Below are positions 1 to 8,856 of a stretch of DNA of 22,705 nucleotides, piece by piece (the stretch's first letter is position 1; every line of letters starts with the position of its first letter). The notes beneath the pieces were generated by a model. The model searched no databases. It was not told the DNA's origin and saw only the letters and a program-made list of their open reading frames with translations. A program made the position numbers and the translations under genes. This DNA is from CAZWEZ01 sp964632795 (GTDB lineage: Bacteria; Pseudomonadota; Alphaproteobacteria; Rhodospirillales; 2-02-FULL-58-16): NCBI GenBank assembly GCA_964632795.1, contig CAZWEZ010000058.1, positions 1 through 22,705 on the forward strand, given 5' to 3'.

Positions 1-680
1 CGGCTCCGGCGCTGACTCAAGAGCCCATCGTCCCCAAGCCGGCGACGATCGAGCTCATTCCGCCACCGCCGCCGCCGGTCCTCCAGGAGACCTATCAGGC
101 CGGCCTCGCCCAGCAGCTTCCCGCCGCCGGGACGCCGCTGTCCGCATTCCCGCTGCCCCCCGGCCCCCAGGAACTGGCGACGGTGGTGATCTCCTCGGAG
201 GGGGTCGAAGTGGGGGGAATCCCGTACGACCTGGGGGGCGTGCCGCAGATGGTCCTGCCGCCCGCCGGCTCTTCCGCCCCGTCGATGCCGGCCCCATTGG
301 CCGTCCTCCCGGGGCCGTCGTTCGGAGCCCTCAAGGTGGCGACCATCCAGTTCCCCAACGGCTCGGCCCACCTCAGCGCCCTCGACCGGGGAATCCTCGG
401 CGACGTCTTCAAGCTGCACCGCCAGCGTGGCGGCAAGCTGCATGTCGTCGGCCACGCCAGCAGCCGCACCCGGAACTTGGATCCGATTAGCCACAAGATG
501 GCCAACTACGGGGTTTCGGTGGCCCGCGCCGACGCCGTGGTCGACGAGCTGGTCCGCCTCGGGGTGCAGCCCGGGGACATCGTCGTCGACGCCAAGTCCG
601 ACAGCATGCCGCTGTACTACGAGTTCATGCCTTCGGGCGAGGCCGGCAACCGACGCACCGAAATCTACCTCGAGGGCTGA
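1..680 (+). CDS. OmpA-family C-terminal domain protein, 5' end outside window
   Basis: The reading frame is open from base 3 to the TGA at 678-680, so only the last ~225 residues are present. The first part is proline- and alanine-rich and probably a periplasmic linker. The last ~110 residues look like an OmpA/MotB peptidoglycan-binding domain: a phenylalanine/glycine-serine strand (FPNGSAHLSALD), a VVGHASSRT strand where the family has a GHTD-type motif, a helix with ARADAVVDELVRLGV, and a terminal GEAGNRRTEIYLEG close to the family's GR-x-x-NRRVEI ending. By family knowledge such domains tether envelope proteins to the cell wall. An internal ATG at 183 is not a convincing start because homologous-looking low-complexity sequence continues upstream. 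Domain call is fairly sure; the whole protein's identity is unknown. Confidence 0.75.
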   Translation, partial: APALTQEPIVPKPATIELIPPPPPPVLQETYQAGLAQQLPAAGTPLSAFPLPPGPQELATVVISSEGVEVGGIPYDLGGVPQMVLPPAGSSAPSMPAPLAVLPGPSFGALKVATIQFPNGSAHLSALDRGILGDVFKLHRQRGGKLHVVGHASSRTRNLDPISHKMANYGVSVARADAVVDELVRLGVQPGDIVVDAKSDSMPLYYEFMPSGEAGNRRTEIYLEG

Positions 681-720
681 TCCTTCCAATCCCGGGCGCC
701 GGGGCCGACAGGCTAGTATC

Positions 721-1944
721 ATGGAGCAGGAATTCCACCGTATCCGGCGGTTGCCGCCCTACGTCTTCTCCGAGGTCAACGAGATGAAGGCGCGAGCCCG
801 GGCGGCCGGCAAGGACATCATCGACTTCGGGATGGGCAACCCCGATTCGCCGACCCCGCCCCATATCGTCGACAAGCTGATCGAGACCGTGCGCGACCCG
901 CGCACCCACCGCTATTCCAACTCGCGCGGGATACCGGGGCTGCGCAAGGCGATCGCCGGCTACTACCAGCGCCGCTTCGGGGTCGACATCGACCCCGAGA
1001 CCGAGACCATCGTCACCCTGGGCTCCAAGGAGGGGCTGGCCAACCTGGCCTCGGCGATCTCCAGCCCCGGCGACGTGATCCTGGTCCCCAACCCCAGCTA
1101 CCCGATCCATCCCTTCGGTTTCATCATCGCCGGGGCCACCGTGCGCAACATCCCCATCACCCCGGACGACAAGCTGCTGGCGGCCCTCGAACGCGCCGTC
1201 CAGCACTCCGTGCCGCCGCCCACGGTGTTGCTGCTCAACTACCCCAACAACCCGACCACCGAGGTGGTCGATCTCGACTTCTACGGCCGGGTGGTCGACT
1301 TCTGCCGCCACCACGGCATCTACATCCTGGCCGACGTGACCTACGCCGAGATCTACTTCGAGGGCGAACCGCCGCCGTCGATCCTTCAGATCCCCGGGGC
1401 CCGCGACATCACGGTCGAGTTCTACTCGATGAGCAAGAGCTACTCGATGCCCGGCTGGCGGATCGGCTTCGCGACCGGCAACCGCAAGCTGATCGGCGCC
1501 CTGACCCGGATCAAGTCGTACCTCGACTACGGCGCCTTCACCCCGATCCAGGTGGCGGCGACGGCCGCCCTCAACGGCCCTCAGGAGTGCGTCGCCGAGA
1601 TCCGCGAACTCTACCGCGAGCGGCGCGACGTGCTGATCGAGGGGCTGGCGGCGGCCGACTGGGAGGTCCCCAGCCCCCCCGCCACCATGTTCGCCTGGGC
1701 GCCCATTCCCCCGGCCTTCCGCGAGCTGGGTTCGCTGGAGTTCTCCAAGCTGCTGCTGGAGCGGGCCGAGGTCGCGGTGTCGCCCGGGGTCGGCTTCGGC
1801 GAGCACGGCGACGGCCACGTGCGCTTCGCCATGGTCGAGAACACCCAGCGCATCCGCCAGGCCGTGCGCAACATCAAGTCGTTCCTCGCCAACCCCGGCG
1901 AGGTGGCCGGGGACGCCGCGCAACGACGGGCGGCGGCGCGGTGA
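721..1944 (+). CDS. alaC: AlaC-type PLP-dependent aminotransferase (alanine/LL-DAP-like)
   Basis: A 407-residue fold-type I aminotransferase of class I/II. I chose the ATG at 721 because it gives the family N-terminus (RIRRLPPYVFSEVNEMKARA, residues 7-26) and the usual length; the open frame runs further upstream but over the ompA-like gene. Visible motifs are the substrate loop GMGNPD (37-42), YSNSRGIPGLR (65-75), NYPNNPT (173-179), D205/Y208 contacting the cofactor, and the Schiff-base lysine K239 in SMSKSYSMPGWRIGF. C-terminal HVRFAMVEN carries the carboxylate-binding arginine. From memory it resembles E. coli AlaC closely along its length. The family makes alanine from pyruvate, and close relatives are often named LL-diaminopimelate aminotransferases. 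Its stop overlaps the start of hom, suggesting amino-acid synthesis of the aspartate/alanine group. No strong ribosome binding site is seen. Confidence 0.9.
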   Translation: MEQEFHRIRRLPPYVFSEVNEMKARARAAGKDIIDFGMGNPDSPTPPHIVDKLIETVRDPRTHRYSNSRGIPGLRKAIAGYYQRRFGVDIDPETETIVTLGSKEGLANLASAISSPGDVILVPNPSYPIHPFGFIIAGATVRNIPITPDDKLLAALERAVQHSVPPPTVLLLNYPNNPTTEVVDLDFYGRVVDFCRHHGIYILADVTYAEIYFEGEPPPSILQIPGARDITVEFYSMSKSYSMPGWRIGFATGNRKLIGALTRIKSYLDYGAFTPIQVAATAALNGPQECVAEIRELYRERRDVLIEGLAAADWEVPSPPATMFAWAPIPPAFRELGSLEFSKLLLERAEVAVSPGVGFGEHGDGHVRFAMVENTQRIRQAVRNIKSFLANPGEVAGDAAQRRAAAR

Positions 1945-3233
1945 GCGCCCCCCTCAGGATCGCGGTCGCCGGGCTGGGCACGGTCGGCGGCGGTACGGTG
2001 AAGCTGCTGCGCCACAACGCCGAGCTGCTGGTACGGCGCTGCGGCCGGTCGCTGGCCCTGACCGCCGTCGCCGAGCCCGACGCCGAGCGGGGCCGCGACC
2101 TGCCGCTGGACGGCGTCGCGCGCTACGACGACGCCGCGACCATGCTCGCGGCGGCCGAAATCGACGTCGTGGTCGAGTTGATCGGCGGCTCCGAGGGGCC
2201 GGCCCGCGACCTGTGCCAGGCCGCCATCGCCGGCGGGCGGCACGTGGTCACCGCCAACAAGGCGCTGCTCGCCCACCACGGCACCGAACTGGCCCTGGCC
2301 GCCGAGGCGGCCGGCGTCCGGCTGGCCTACGAGGGGGCGGTGGCCGGCGGCATCCCGATCGTCAAGTCGCTGCGCGAGGGGCTGGCCGCCAACCGCATCG
2401 AGCGCGTCTACGGCATCCTCAACGGCACCTGCAACTACATCCTGAGCGCGATGGGTGAAAGCGGACGCGAGTTCTCCGAGGTGCTGGCCGAGGCCCAGTC
2501 CCTGGGCTTCGCCGAGGCCGACCCCGGGTTGGACGTCGACGGCATCGATACCGCCCACAAGCTGGCCATCCTGACCAGCCTCGCCTTCGGCTGCCGGATC
2601 GACTTCGAGGCCATCCACGTCGAGGGCATCCGCCACGTCTCGCCGCTCGACATCCAGTTCGCCGAGGAACTGGGCTACCGGATCAAGCTGCTGGGCATCG
2701 CCCATCTGGCCGACCACGGGGTCGAGCAGCGGGTCCACCCCTGCATGGTGCCCCTGGCCGAGCCCATCGCCCACATCGACGGCGTGTTCAACGCCGTGGT
2801 CGCCGACGGCGACTTCGTCGACACCACGATGTACGAGGGCCGCGGGGCCGGCGAACGGCCGACCGCCTCGGCGGTGGTCGCCGACCTGGTGGACATCGCG
2901 CGGGGCTGCAGCACCCCGACCTTCGCGGTCCCGGCGGCCGACCTTCAGCGGCTGCCCACCGTGCCCATGGAACGCCACCGGGGCGCCTACTACATCCGCC
3001 TGATGGTGGTCGACCGGCCCGGCGTGTTCGCCGACGTGGCGGCTTCGCTCCGCGACAACGCGGTGTCCATGGAGCAGGTGCTGCAGCGGGGGCGGGACCC
3101 CGGCGAGCCGGTGCCGGTGGTCTTGACCACCCACGAGACCGAAGAAGCGGGTATGATCCGGACCCTGAACGAGATCGCGTCCTTGGAGGCGGTGGTAGAG
3201 CCGCCGCGCATGATCCGCATCGAGGCGTTCTAG
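1941..3233 (+). CDS. hom: Homoserine dehydrogenase
   Basis: A 430-residue monofunctional homoserine dehydrogenase, which reduces aspartate semialdehyde to homoserine on the way to threonine and methionine. The GTG at 1941 overlaps the upstream TGA as GTGA, implying translational coupling, and places the Rossmann motif GLGTVGGG at residues 11-18. The middle holds the family blocks VTANKALLA, YEGAVAGGIPIVKSLREGL, ILNGTCNYIL and the signature GLDVDGIDTAHKLAIL with the catalytic aspartate and lysine. The last ~80 residues form an ACT domain (YYIRLMVVDRPGVFADVAAS onward), the usual place where threonine binds to inhibit the enzyme. Length matches the bacterial Hom form with ACT and without a fused aspartokinase. 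It lies in the same forward run as alaC, glpX and recJ. Confidence 0.95.
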   Translation: MSAPLRIAVAGLGTVGGGTVKLLRHNAELLVRRCGRSLALTAVAEPDAERGRDLPLDGVARYDDAATMLAAAEIDVVVELIGGSEGPARDLCQAAIAGGRHVVTANKALLAHHGTELALAAEAAGVRLAYEGAVAGGIPIVKSLREGLAANRIERVYGILNGTCNYILSAMGESGREFSEVLAEAQSLGFAEADPGLDVDGIDTAHKLAILTSLAFGCRIDFEAIHVEGIRHVSPLDIQFAEELGYRIKLLGIAHLADHGVEQRVHPCMVPLAEPIAHIDGVFNAVVADGDFVDTTMYEGRGAGERPTASAVVADLVDIARGCSTPTFAVPAADLQRLPTVPMERHRGAYYIRLMVVDRPGVFADVAASLRDNAVSMEQVLQRGRDPGEPVPVVLTTHETEEAGMIRTLNEIASLEAVVEPPRMIRIEAF

Positions 3234-3256
3234 AGTTGCAGAAAGGGGAGGCGAAG

Positions 3257-4228
3257 ATGCCCACGGCGGCCGGCGGCGGACGGAACATGGCCATGGAGGC
3301 GGTCCCGGTGACCGAGGCGGCGGCCCTCGCCGCCTGGCGGCTGATGGGGCGCGGCGACGAGCGCCAAGCCGGCCAGGCGGCGGTCGACGCCATGCACGGC
3401 GCCCTCGAGCGGCTCGCCATCCAGGGCACCATCCGCATCGGCGAGGGCGGCAAGGACCAGACCCCCAAGCTGTTCGTCGGCGCGGCGGCGGGAAACGGCG
3501 ACGGTCCCAGGGTGGACGTCGCCCTGATGCCGCTGGAAGGGGCGACCATCGTCGCCAAGGGCGAGTCCAACGCGCTGTCGATCATCGCCATGGCCGAGGA
3601 GGGCGGCTTCCTGAACCCTCCCGATATCTACATGGAGAAGATCGCCGCCGGCCCCGGCCTCCCCGAGGGGGCGATCGAGCTGGACCGGGAGCCCGCCACC
3701 AACCTCGATGAGCTGGCCAAGGCCAAGGGCATCGAGGTCGGCGACCTGGTGGTCTGCATCCTGGATAGGCCGCGCCACGGCGAGCTGATCGCCAAGGTCC
3801 GCGAGGCCGGGGCGCGGATCATGCTGATCGCCGACGGCGACGTCAGCGGCGTCATCGCCACCGCCCTCCCGGAGACCGGCATCGACATCTACATGGGCAT
3901 CGGCGGCGCCCCCCAGGGGGTGCTGGCGGCGGCCGCGTTGCGCTGTCTCGGCGGCCAGATGCAGGGGCGGATGGTGGTCCGCACCGACGCCGAGAAGAAA
4001 CTTGCCGCCGCCGCCGGGATAGGCGATCTCGAGCGCACGTACACGGTCCACGACATGGCCGCCGGCGAGGTCACCTTCGCCGCCACCGGCATCACCGACG
4101 GCGTCATGGTGCAAGGCGTGCGGCGGCGGCACGGGCGGGCGGTGACCAGCTCGTTGGTCATGCGCTCGCGGACCGGCACCCTGCGCCACATCGTCGCCCA
4201 CCACCGGCTCGCCCGCCGTGGCGAATGA
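3257..4228 (+). CDS. glpX: GlpX-family (class II fructose-1,6-bisphosphatase) protein with eroded active site
   Basis: An intact 323-residue GlpX-family protein. The ATG at 3257 follows a strong AAGGGGAGG site; a TTG at 3236 is less likely. Fold motifs are well kept: VTEAAALAAWRLMGRGD (18-34), FLNPPDIYMEKIAAGPGLP, CILDRPRHGELIAKV, DGDVSGVI, GIGGAP and ATGITDGVMVQGVRR. Compared from memory with E. coli GlpX, metal and catalytic positions are changed: Asp33 is Gly39, Glu59 is Gly65, Glu62 is Gln68, Asp85 is Met91, Thr90 is Ala96 and Glu213 is Gln220. Glu57, Asp61 and Glu88 are kept (63, 67, 94). Active GlpX removes the 1-phosphate of fructose bisphosphate in gluconeogenesis and the Calvin cycle. 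This copy is probably weak or inactive, yet its frame, start site and codon use look healthy. It sits 23 bases after hom and overlaps recJ by 11 bases. Confidence 0.88.
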   Translation: MPTAAGGGRNMAMEAVPVTEAAALAAWRLMGRGDERQAGQAAVDAMHGALERLAIQGTIRIGEGGKDQTPKLFVGAAAGNGDGPRVDVALMPLEGATIVAKGESNALSIIAMAEEGGFLNPPDIYMEKIAAGPGLPEGAIELDREPATNLDELAKAKGIEVGDLVVCILDRPRHGELIAKVREAGARIMLIADGDVSGVIATALPETGIDIYMGIGGAPQGVLAAAALRCLGGQMQGRMVVRTDAEKKLAAAAGIGDLERTYTVHDMAAGEVTFAATGITDGVMVQGVRRRHGRAVTSSLVMRSRTGTLRHIVAHHRLARRGE

Positions 4229-5999
4229 CGGCGGTTGTTTCCTGGGCGTCGAGCGCTCGCTGAGCGGGCGCCGCTGGCTGGCCAAGGCGGCCGACGACCG
4301 GGCGGCGCTGGCCCTGGCCCAGCGGGCCGGGGTCCCGGAGATCGTCGGCCGGGTGCTGGCGGCGCGCGGGGTCTCCCTGGACGACGCCGAGGCCTTCCTC
4401 GATCCGACCCTGCGCCGCTTCCTGCCCGACCCCGGCCACCTCAAGGGCATGGCGGCGGCGTGCGAGCGCCTGGCCAGCGCCGTCATACAGGGCGAGCGGA
4501 TCGCCGTGTTCGGCGACTACGACGTCGACGGGGCCACCGCCTCGGCCCTTCTCAAGCGCTTCCTGGCCGCCGTCGGCGGGCGGCCGTCCATCTACATCCC
4601 CGACCGCCTGAAGGAGGGCTACGGTCCCAACCGGGAGGCGCTGCTGGGCCTCAAGGCGGACGGTGCCTCGGTGGTGGTGACCGTCGATTGCGGGACCAGC
4701 GCCCACGGCCCCCTGGAAGCGGCGGCGGCGGCCGGCCTCGACGTCATCGTGGTCGACCACCACGAGGCCGAGGCGCGGCTTCCCGAGGCGGTGGCGGTGA
4801 TCAATCCCAACCGCCTCGACGAGACCAGCCCGCACGGCCAGTTGGCGGCGGTGGGGGTGGCGTTCCTGCTGGTGGTCGGCCTCAACCGGGAGCTCCGCCG
4901 GGCCGGATGGTACGGCGAGCGGCCCGAACCGGACCTCAGGAGATGGCTCGACCTGGTCGCCCTGGGGACGGTCTGCGACGTGGTCCGGCTGACCGGCGTC
5001 AACCGCGCCCTGGTCGCCCAGGGGCTGAAGGTGATGGGGCGCCGGGAGAACCCCGGGCTGAGGGCGCTGGCCGACCTCGCCGGGATCACCGAGAAGCCGG
5101 GGACCTATCATGCCGGTTTCATCCTCGGCCCGCGGATCAACGCCGGGGGACGGGTCGGGCGCGCCGACCTGGGGGCCCGCCTGCTGGCCACCGACGATGC
5201 CGCCGAGGCCGCCGACCTGGCGCGGCGCCTCGACGACCTCAACCGCCAACGCCGCGACATCGAGGCCGCCGTCTACGCCCAGGCCGTGGAGAGCCTGGGC
5301 GTAGACGGCGGGGCGGGGGAGCATTCGGTGGTCCTGGCCGCTGGCGAGGGCTGGCACCCAGGGGTCATCGGCATTGTCGCCGGCCGCCTCAAGGAGCGCT
5401 TCAACCGACCGGCATGCGTGGTCTCCCTGGACGGCGCCCGGGGCCAGGGTTCGGCGCGCTCGGTGCCGGGCTTCGACCTCGGGACGGCGATCATCGCGGC
5501 GCGCCAGGAGGGCCTCCTGGAGAAGGGTGGCGGCCACGCCATGGCCGCCGGCTTCACCGTCGAGCGCTTGCGCCTGGAGGACCTGGCCCGCTTCCTCGAG
5601 CGTCGCCTGGCGGAGGCCGTCGCCGAGACGCCGATCATCCCCACCCTGTATCTCGACGGGGCGCTGGCGGCCGGGGCGCCGACGATGGACCTGGTCGCCA
5701 CCCTGGAACGGGTGGCGCCGTTCGGCGCCGGCAACCCCGAACCCCGGTTCGCCCTTCCCGCCGTCCGCCTCGCCTATGCCGGGGCGGTCGGGGACAACCA
5801 CCTGAAGTGCACCCTTGCCGGGGCCGACGGGGGACGGCTGGAGGCCATCGCCTTCCGCTGCCTGGACACCGAGATGGGACGGGCGCTCCGCGGCCACGAC
5901 GGCGCCCCCTTCCACGTCGCCGGCCGGCTTGGGATCAACACCTGGCAGGGCCGCTCCAAGGTCCAGTTGCAGATCGACGACGCGGCGCCCGCCTGGTAG
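4218..5999 (+). CDS. recJ: Single-stranded-DNA-specific exonuclease RecJ
   Basis: A 593-residue RecJ, the 5'-3' single-strand exonuclease of RecF-pathway recombination and mismatch/base-excision repair in the cytoplasm. DHH-family motifs are in order: FGDYDVDG (98-105), VTVDCGTS (155-161), VVDHHEA (178-184) with the DHH signature, and ALGTVCDVV (248-256). The DHHA1 part ends with GGGHAMAAGF (437-446). The C-terminal ~120 residues (GAGNPEPRFALP onward) form the OB-like domain typical of RecJ. The GTG at 4218 is supported by the conserved early FLGVERSLSGRRW stretch; it overlaps the glpX stop by 11 bases, so the two are likely cotranscribed. Length is ordinary. No upstream promoter of its own is evident. 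Confidence 0.95.
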   Translation: MANDGGCFLGVERSLSGRRWLAKAADDRAALALAQRAGVPEIVGRVLAARGVSLDDAEAFLDPTLRRFLPDPGHLKGMAAACERLASAVIQGERIAVFGDYDVDGATASALLKRFLAAVGGRPSIYIPDRLKEGYGPNREALLGLKADGASVVVTVDCGTSAHGPLEAAAAAGLDVIVVDHHEAEARLPEAVAVINPNRLDETSPHGQLAAVGVAFLLVVGLNRELRRAGWYGERPEPDLRRWLDLVALGTVCDVVRLTGVNRALVAQGLKVMGRRENPGLRALADLAGITEKPGTYHAGFILGPRINAGGRVGRADLGARLLATDDAAEAADLARRLDDLNRQRRDIEAAVYAQAVESLGVDGGAGEHSVVLAAGEGWHPGVIGIVAGRLKERFNRPACVVSLDGARGQGSARSVPGFDLGTAIIAARQEGLLEKGGGHAMAAGFTVERLRLEDLARFLERRLAEAVAETPIIPTLYLDGALAAGAPTMDLVATLERVAPFGAGNPEPRFALPAVRLAYAGAVGDNHLKCTLAGADGGRLEAIAFRCLDTEMGRALRGHDGAPFHVAGRLGINTWQGRSKVQLQIDDAAPAW

Positions 6000-6031
6000 T
6001 GGCCCGGCTATTCGTGACGGGAACGAGATTT

Positions 6032-6067
6032 CCGACTAGCGCATGAGGTAACTCATGCGCTAGTCGG
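6032..6067. repeat. Perfect 16-bp palindrome between convergent genes
   Basis: The arm CCGACTAGCGCATGAG (6032-6047) is followed by a GTAA loop and its exact reverse complement (6052-6067). There is no T-run on either side, so it is not a standard Rho-independent terminator, though it could act as an mRNA 3'-end hairpin for both convergent genes recJ and pfp. A second small hairpin, CGCGAC-TTAT-GTCGCG (6085-6100), and a GGGCC-ACA-GGCCC stem (6109-6121) follow. The cluster resembles a dispersed palindromic repeat. No gene is seen in 6000-6156. Confidence 0.8.
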
Positions 6068-6156
6068 CAAGCGCGACCGCGCGTCGCGACTTATGTCGCG
6101 TAAGCCAAGGGCCACAGGCCCGCCCGGCGTCTGAGGGGCAATGATAATGCCCCGGC

Positions 6157-7383
6157 CTATTTCTTGAGGATCTTGTCGACCGGGTTGAGGCGCAGGCGGA
6201 AGACGTCGGTCATCCCCGAGCCCAGCAGCGGGCGCAGGTAGAGCAGGAACTTGTCGGTGACGTCGGTCCCCGAGTCGGTGATGAACTCGTCGGGCATCGC
6301 CTTGGTCTTGCCAGCCACCGCTTCCATCGGGCTGAGGTGGTATTCGACCGAATAGAAGCCGGTGCGGTGGATGGTCACCGATCCCGAGTGGTTGCCCTGG
6401 CGGTCGCCCCAGTTGGCGTACTGGGCGGCCTTCTCGCCGACCTCGCGGGCCTCGCGCTGGTCGATGTCCGAGACGCAGCCGAGGAAAGAGCGCTGGAGGT
6501 AGCCGAAGGTGTCGCCGCGGACCCGCTTGATGTCGGTGTTGCGCTTGATGATGTCGGTCAGCAGGTCGGCCAGCGCCCCGGTGCCCGAGAGCTGGACATT
6601 GCCGTGGGCGTCCTTCTCCACCGTCTTGCCCATCTTGGCGACGATGGGTTCGCCGCCGCCGTCGTGGATGCCTTCGGAGACCGCGACGATGCAGCGCCCC
6701 AGGCGGTCGTACACCGACTTGACGTCGCTCAGGAAGCGGTTGACGTCGAAGGAGCGCTCGGGCAGGTAGATGAGGTGCGGCCCGTCGTCCTCGTACTTGC
6801 GCCCCAGCGTCGAGGCGGCGGTCAGGAACCCGGCGTGGCGGCCCATCACGACGCCGACGTAGACCCCGGGCAGGGCCCAGTTGTCGAGGTTGACCCCGGC
6901 AAAGGCGCTGGCCACGAAGCGGGCGGCCGACGGATAGCCCGGGGTGTGGTCGTTGATCACCAGGTCGTTGTCGATGGTCTTGGGGATGTGGATGCAGCGC
7001 AAGGGGTAGTCGGCGTTGCGCGCCTGGTCGAGGACGATCTGCATGGTGTCCGAGGAATCGTTGCCGCCGATGTAGAAGAAGGTGGTGATGGAGTGGGCCT
7101 GGAGGACCCGGAAGATCTCCTGGCAGTATTTGAGGTCCGGCTTGTCCCGGGTGGTGCCGAGCGCCGAACACGGGGTCTTGGCGACCATTTCCAGGTTGTG
7201 GGTGGTCTCCTGGGTGAGGTCCAGGAAGTCCTCGTCGATGATCCCCCGGACCCCGTGGAAGGCGCCGTAGACGTGCTCGACGTCGGCGAACTTGCGTGAT
7301 TCGATCACCGCGCCGACCAGCGATTCGTTGATCACCGCGGTCGGGCCGCCACCCTGGGCGACCAGCACTTTCCCTTGAGGCAT
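6157..7383 (-). CDS. pfp: Pyrophosphate-dependent 6-phosphofructokinase
   Basis: A 408-residue PfkA-superfamily enzyme. The ATG at 7383 has a GGGGAAG site upstream and starts at the conserved nucleotide-fold strand MPQGKVLVAQGGGPTAVINE; a longer frame to 7494 lacks family sequence. The signs of pyrophosphate rather than ATP use are PKTIDND (134-140; ATP enzymes have PGTIDND) and GGNDS (106-110; ATP enzymes have GGDGS). MGRHAGF (180-186) is the sugar-phosphate loop. The family catalyses fructose-6-phosphate + PPi to fructose-1,6-bisphosphate + Pi, and it works in both directions, so it can serve glycolysis and gluconeogenesis. It converges on recJ and is divergent from tRNA-Glu. The link with the altered GlpX nearby is an inference. 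Confidence 0.9.
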   Translation of the reverse strand: MPQGKVLVAQGGGPTAVINESLVGAVIESRKFADVEHVYGAFHGVRGIIDEDFLDLTQETTHNLEMVAKTPCSALGTTRDKPDLKYCQEIFRVLQAHSITTFFYIGGNDSSDTMQIVLDQARNADYPLRCIHIPKTIDNDLVINDHTPGYPSAARFVASAFAGVNLDNWALPGVYVGVVMGRHAGFLTAASTLGRKYEDDGPHLIYLPERSFDVNRFLSDVKSVYDRLGRCIVAVSEGIHDGGGEPIVAKMGKTVEKDAHGNVQLSGTGALADLLTDIIKRNTDIKRVRGDTFGYLQRSFLGCVSDIDQREAREVGEKAAQYANWGDRQGNHSGSVTIHRTGFYSVEYHLSPMEAVAGKTKAMPDEFITDSGTDVTDKFLLYLRPLLGSGMTDVFRLRLNPVDKILKK

Positions 7384-7463
7384 GAGTCGGCTTCCCCGTT
7401 TGTCCAGGGGCGACAGTAGCGCGCCGGGCATGCAAACGGAAGGGGAAGGAGGAACCGAAACCC

Positions 7464-7490
7464 TTGATTTTGCCAACCAGGACGTATACC
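7464..7490 (+). promoter_or_regulatory. Candidate promoter of tRNA-Glu
   Basis: TTGATT (7464-7469) and TATACC (7485-7490) lie 15 bases apart, about 15 bases before the mature tRNA start. The spacer is a little short for sigma-70, but the position and lack of another candidate favour it. Confidence 0.4.
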
Positions 7491-7505
7491 ACACGGGACC
7501 GTTCC

Positions 7506-7581
7506 GACCCCATCGTCTAGAGGCCTAGGACACCGGCCTTTCACGCCGGCAACGCGGGTTCGATTCCCGCTGGGGTCACCA
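7506..7581 (+). tRNA. tRNA-Glu (anticodon UUC), CCA encoded
   Basis: The acceptor stem GACCCCA (7506-7512) pairs with TGGGGTC (7571-7577), followed by discriminator A and an encoded CCA (7579-7581). The anticodon stem CCGGC/GCCGG (7533-7537, 7545-7549) encloses loop CTTTCAC with anticodon TTC at 7540-7542. The T arm reads GCGGGTTCGATTCCCGC. All arms fold normally. It marks the change from the housekeeping block on the left to accessory transport genes on the right. Confidence 0.96.
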
Positions 7582-7597
7582 ATCTTTCAAATATGTT

Positions 7598-7622
7598 AGC
7601 CGCTCTTAATGGGCGGCTTTTT
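7598..7622 (+). terminator. Rho-independent terminator after tRNA-Glu
   Basis: The stem AGCCGC (7598-7603) pairs with GCGGCT (7613-7618) across a 9-base loop, and runs into five T residues (7618-7622). It lies 17 bases after the tRNA on the same strand. Confidence 0.7.
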
Positions 7623-7708
7623 GATTTGTACGGCACAAAATACGGCAATTCCGGCAACGAACACTCATGAACCGAGCAGAACGTTTTTTGGCTCCTCGAC
7701 TAATACCA

Positions 7709-7752
7709 AGGGGCGCTGCCCCTGTGATCCCCGCCAGGGGCTTCGCCCCTGG
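7709..7752. repeat. Twin GC hairpins downstream of the sugar ABC operon
   Basis: AGGGGC-GCT-GCCCCT (7709-7723) and CCAGGGGC-TTC-GCCCCTGG (7734-7752) are perfect hairpins that share the GGGGC core. They lie 15 bases past the stop of the reverse-strand ATPase gene. They may stop or stabilise that transcript, but the paired design and the adjoining ATACCAAGGGGC string (7704-7714) point to a dispersed repeat. The gap 7583-7767 holds no gene. Confidence 0.65.
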
Positions 7753-7767
7753 ACCCTATGACGGGGG

Positions 7768-8850
<1,083 letters not shown>

Positions 8851-8856
8851 GGCTCC

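Noticed and set aside
1611..3134. Long reverse-strand open frames (about 507 and 432 codons) opposite alaC and hom
   Set aside because: They are antisense shadows caused by high third-position GC; their translations are low-complexity Gly/Arg/Asp-rich with no motif, and the forward frames are clear known enzymes.
4158..5915. 585-codon reverse frame opposite recJ
   Set aside because: Same antisense effect; the forward strand has every RecJ motif.
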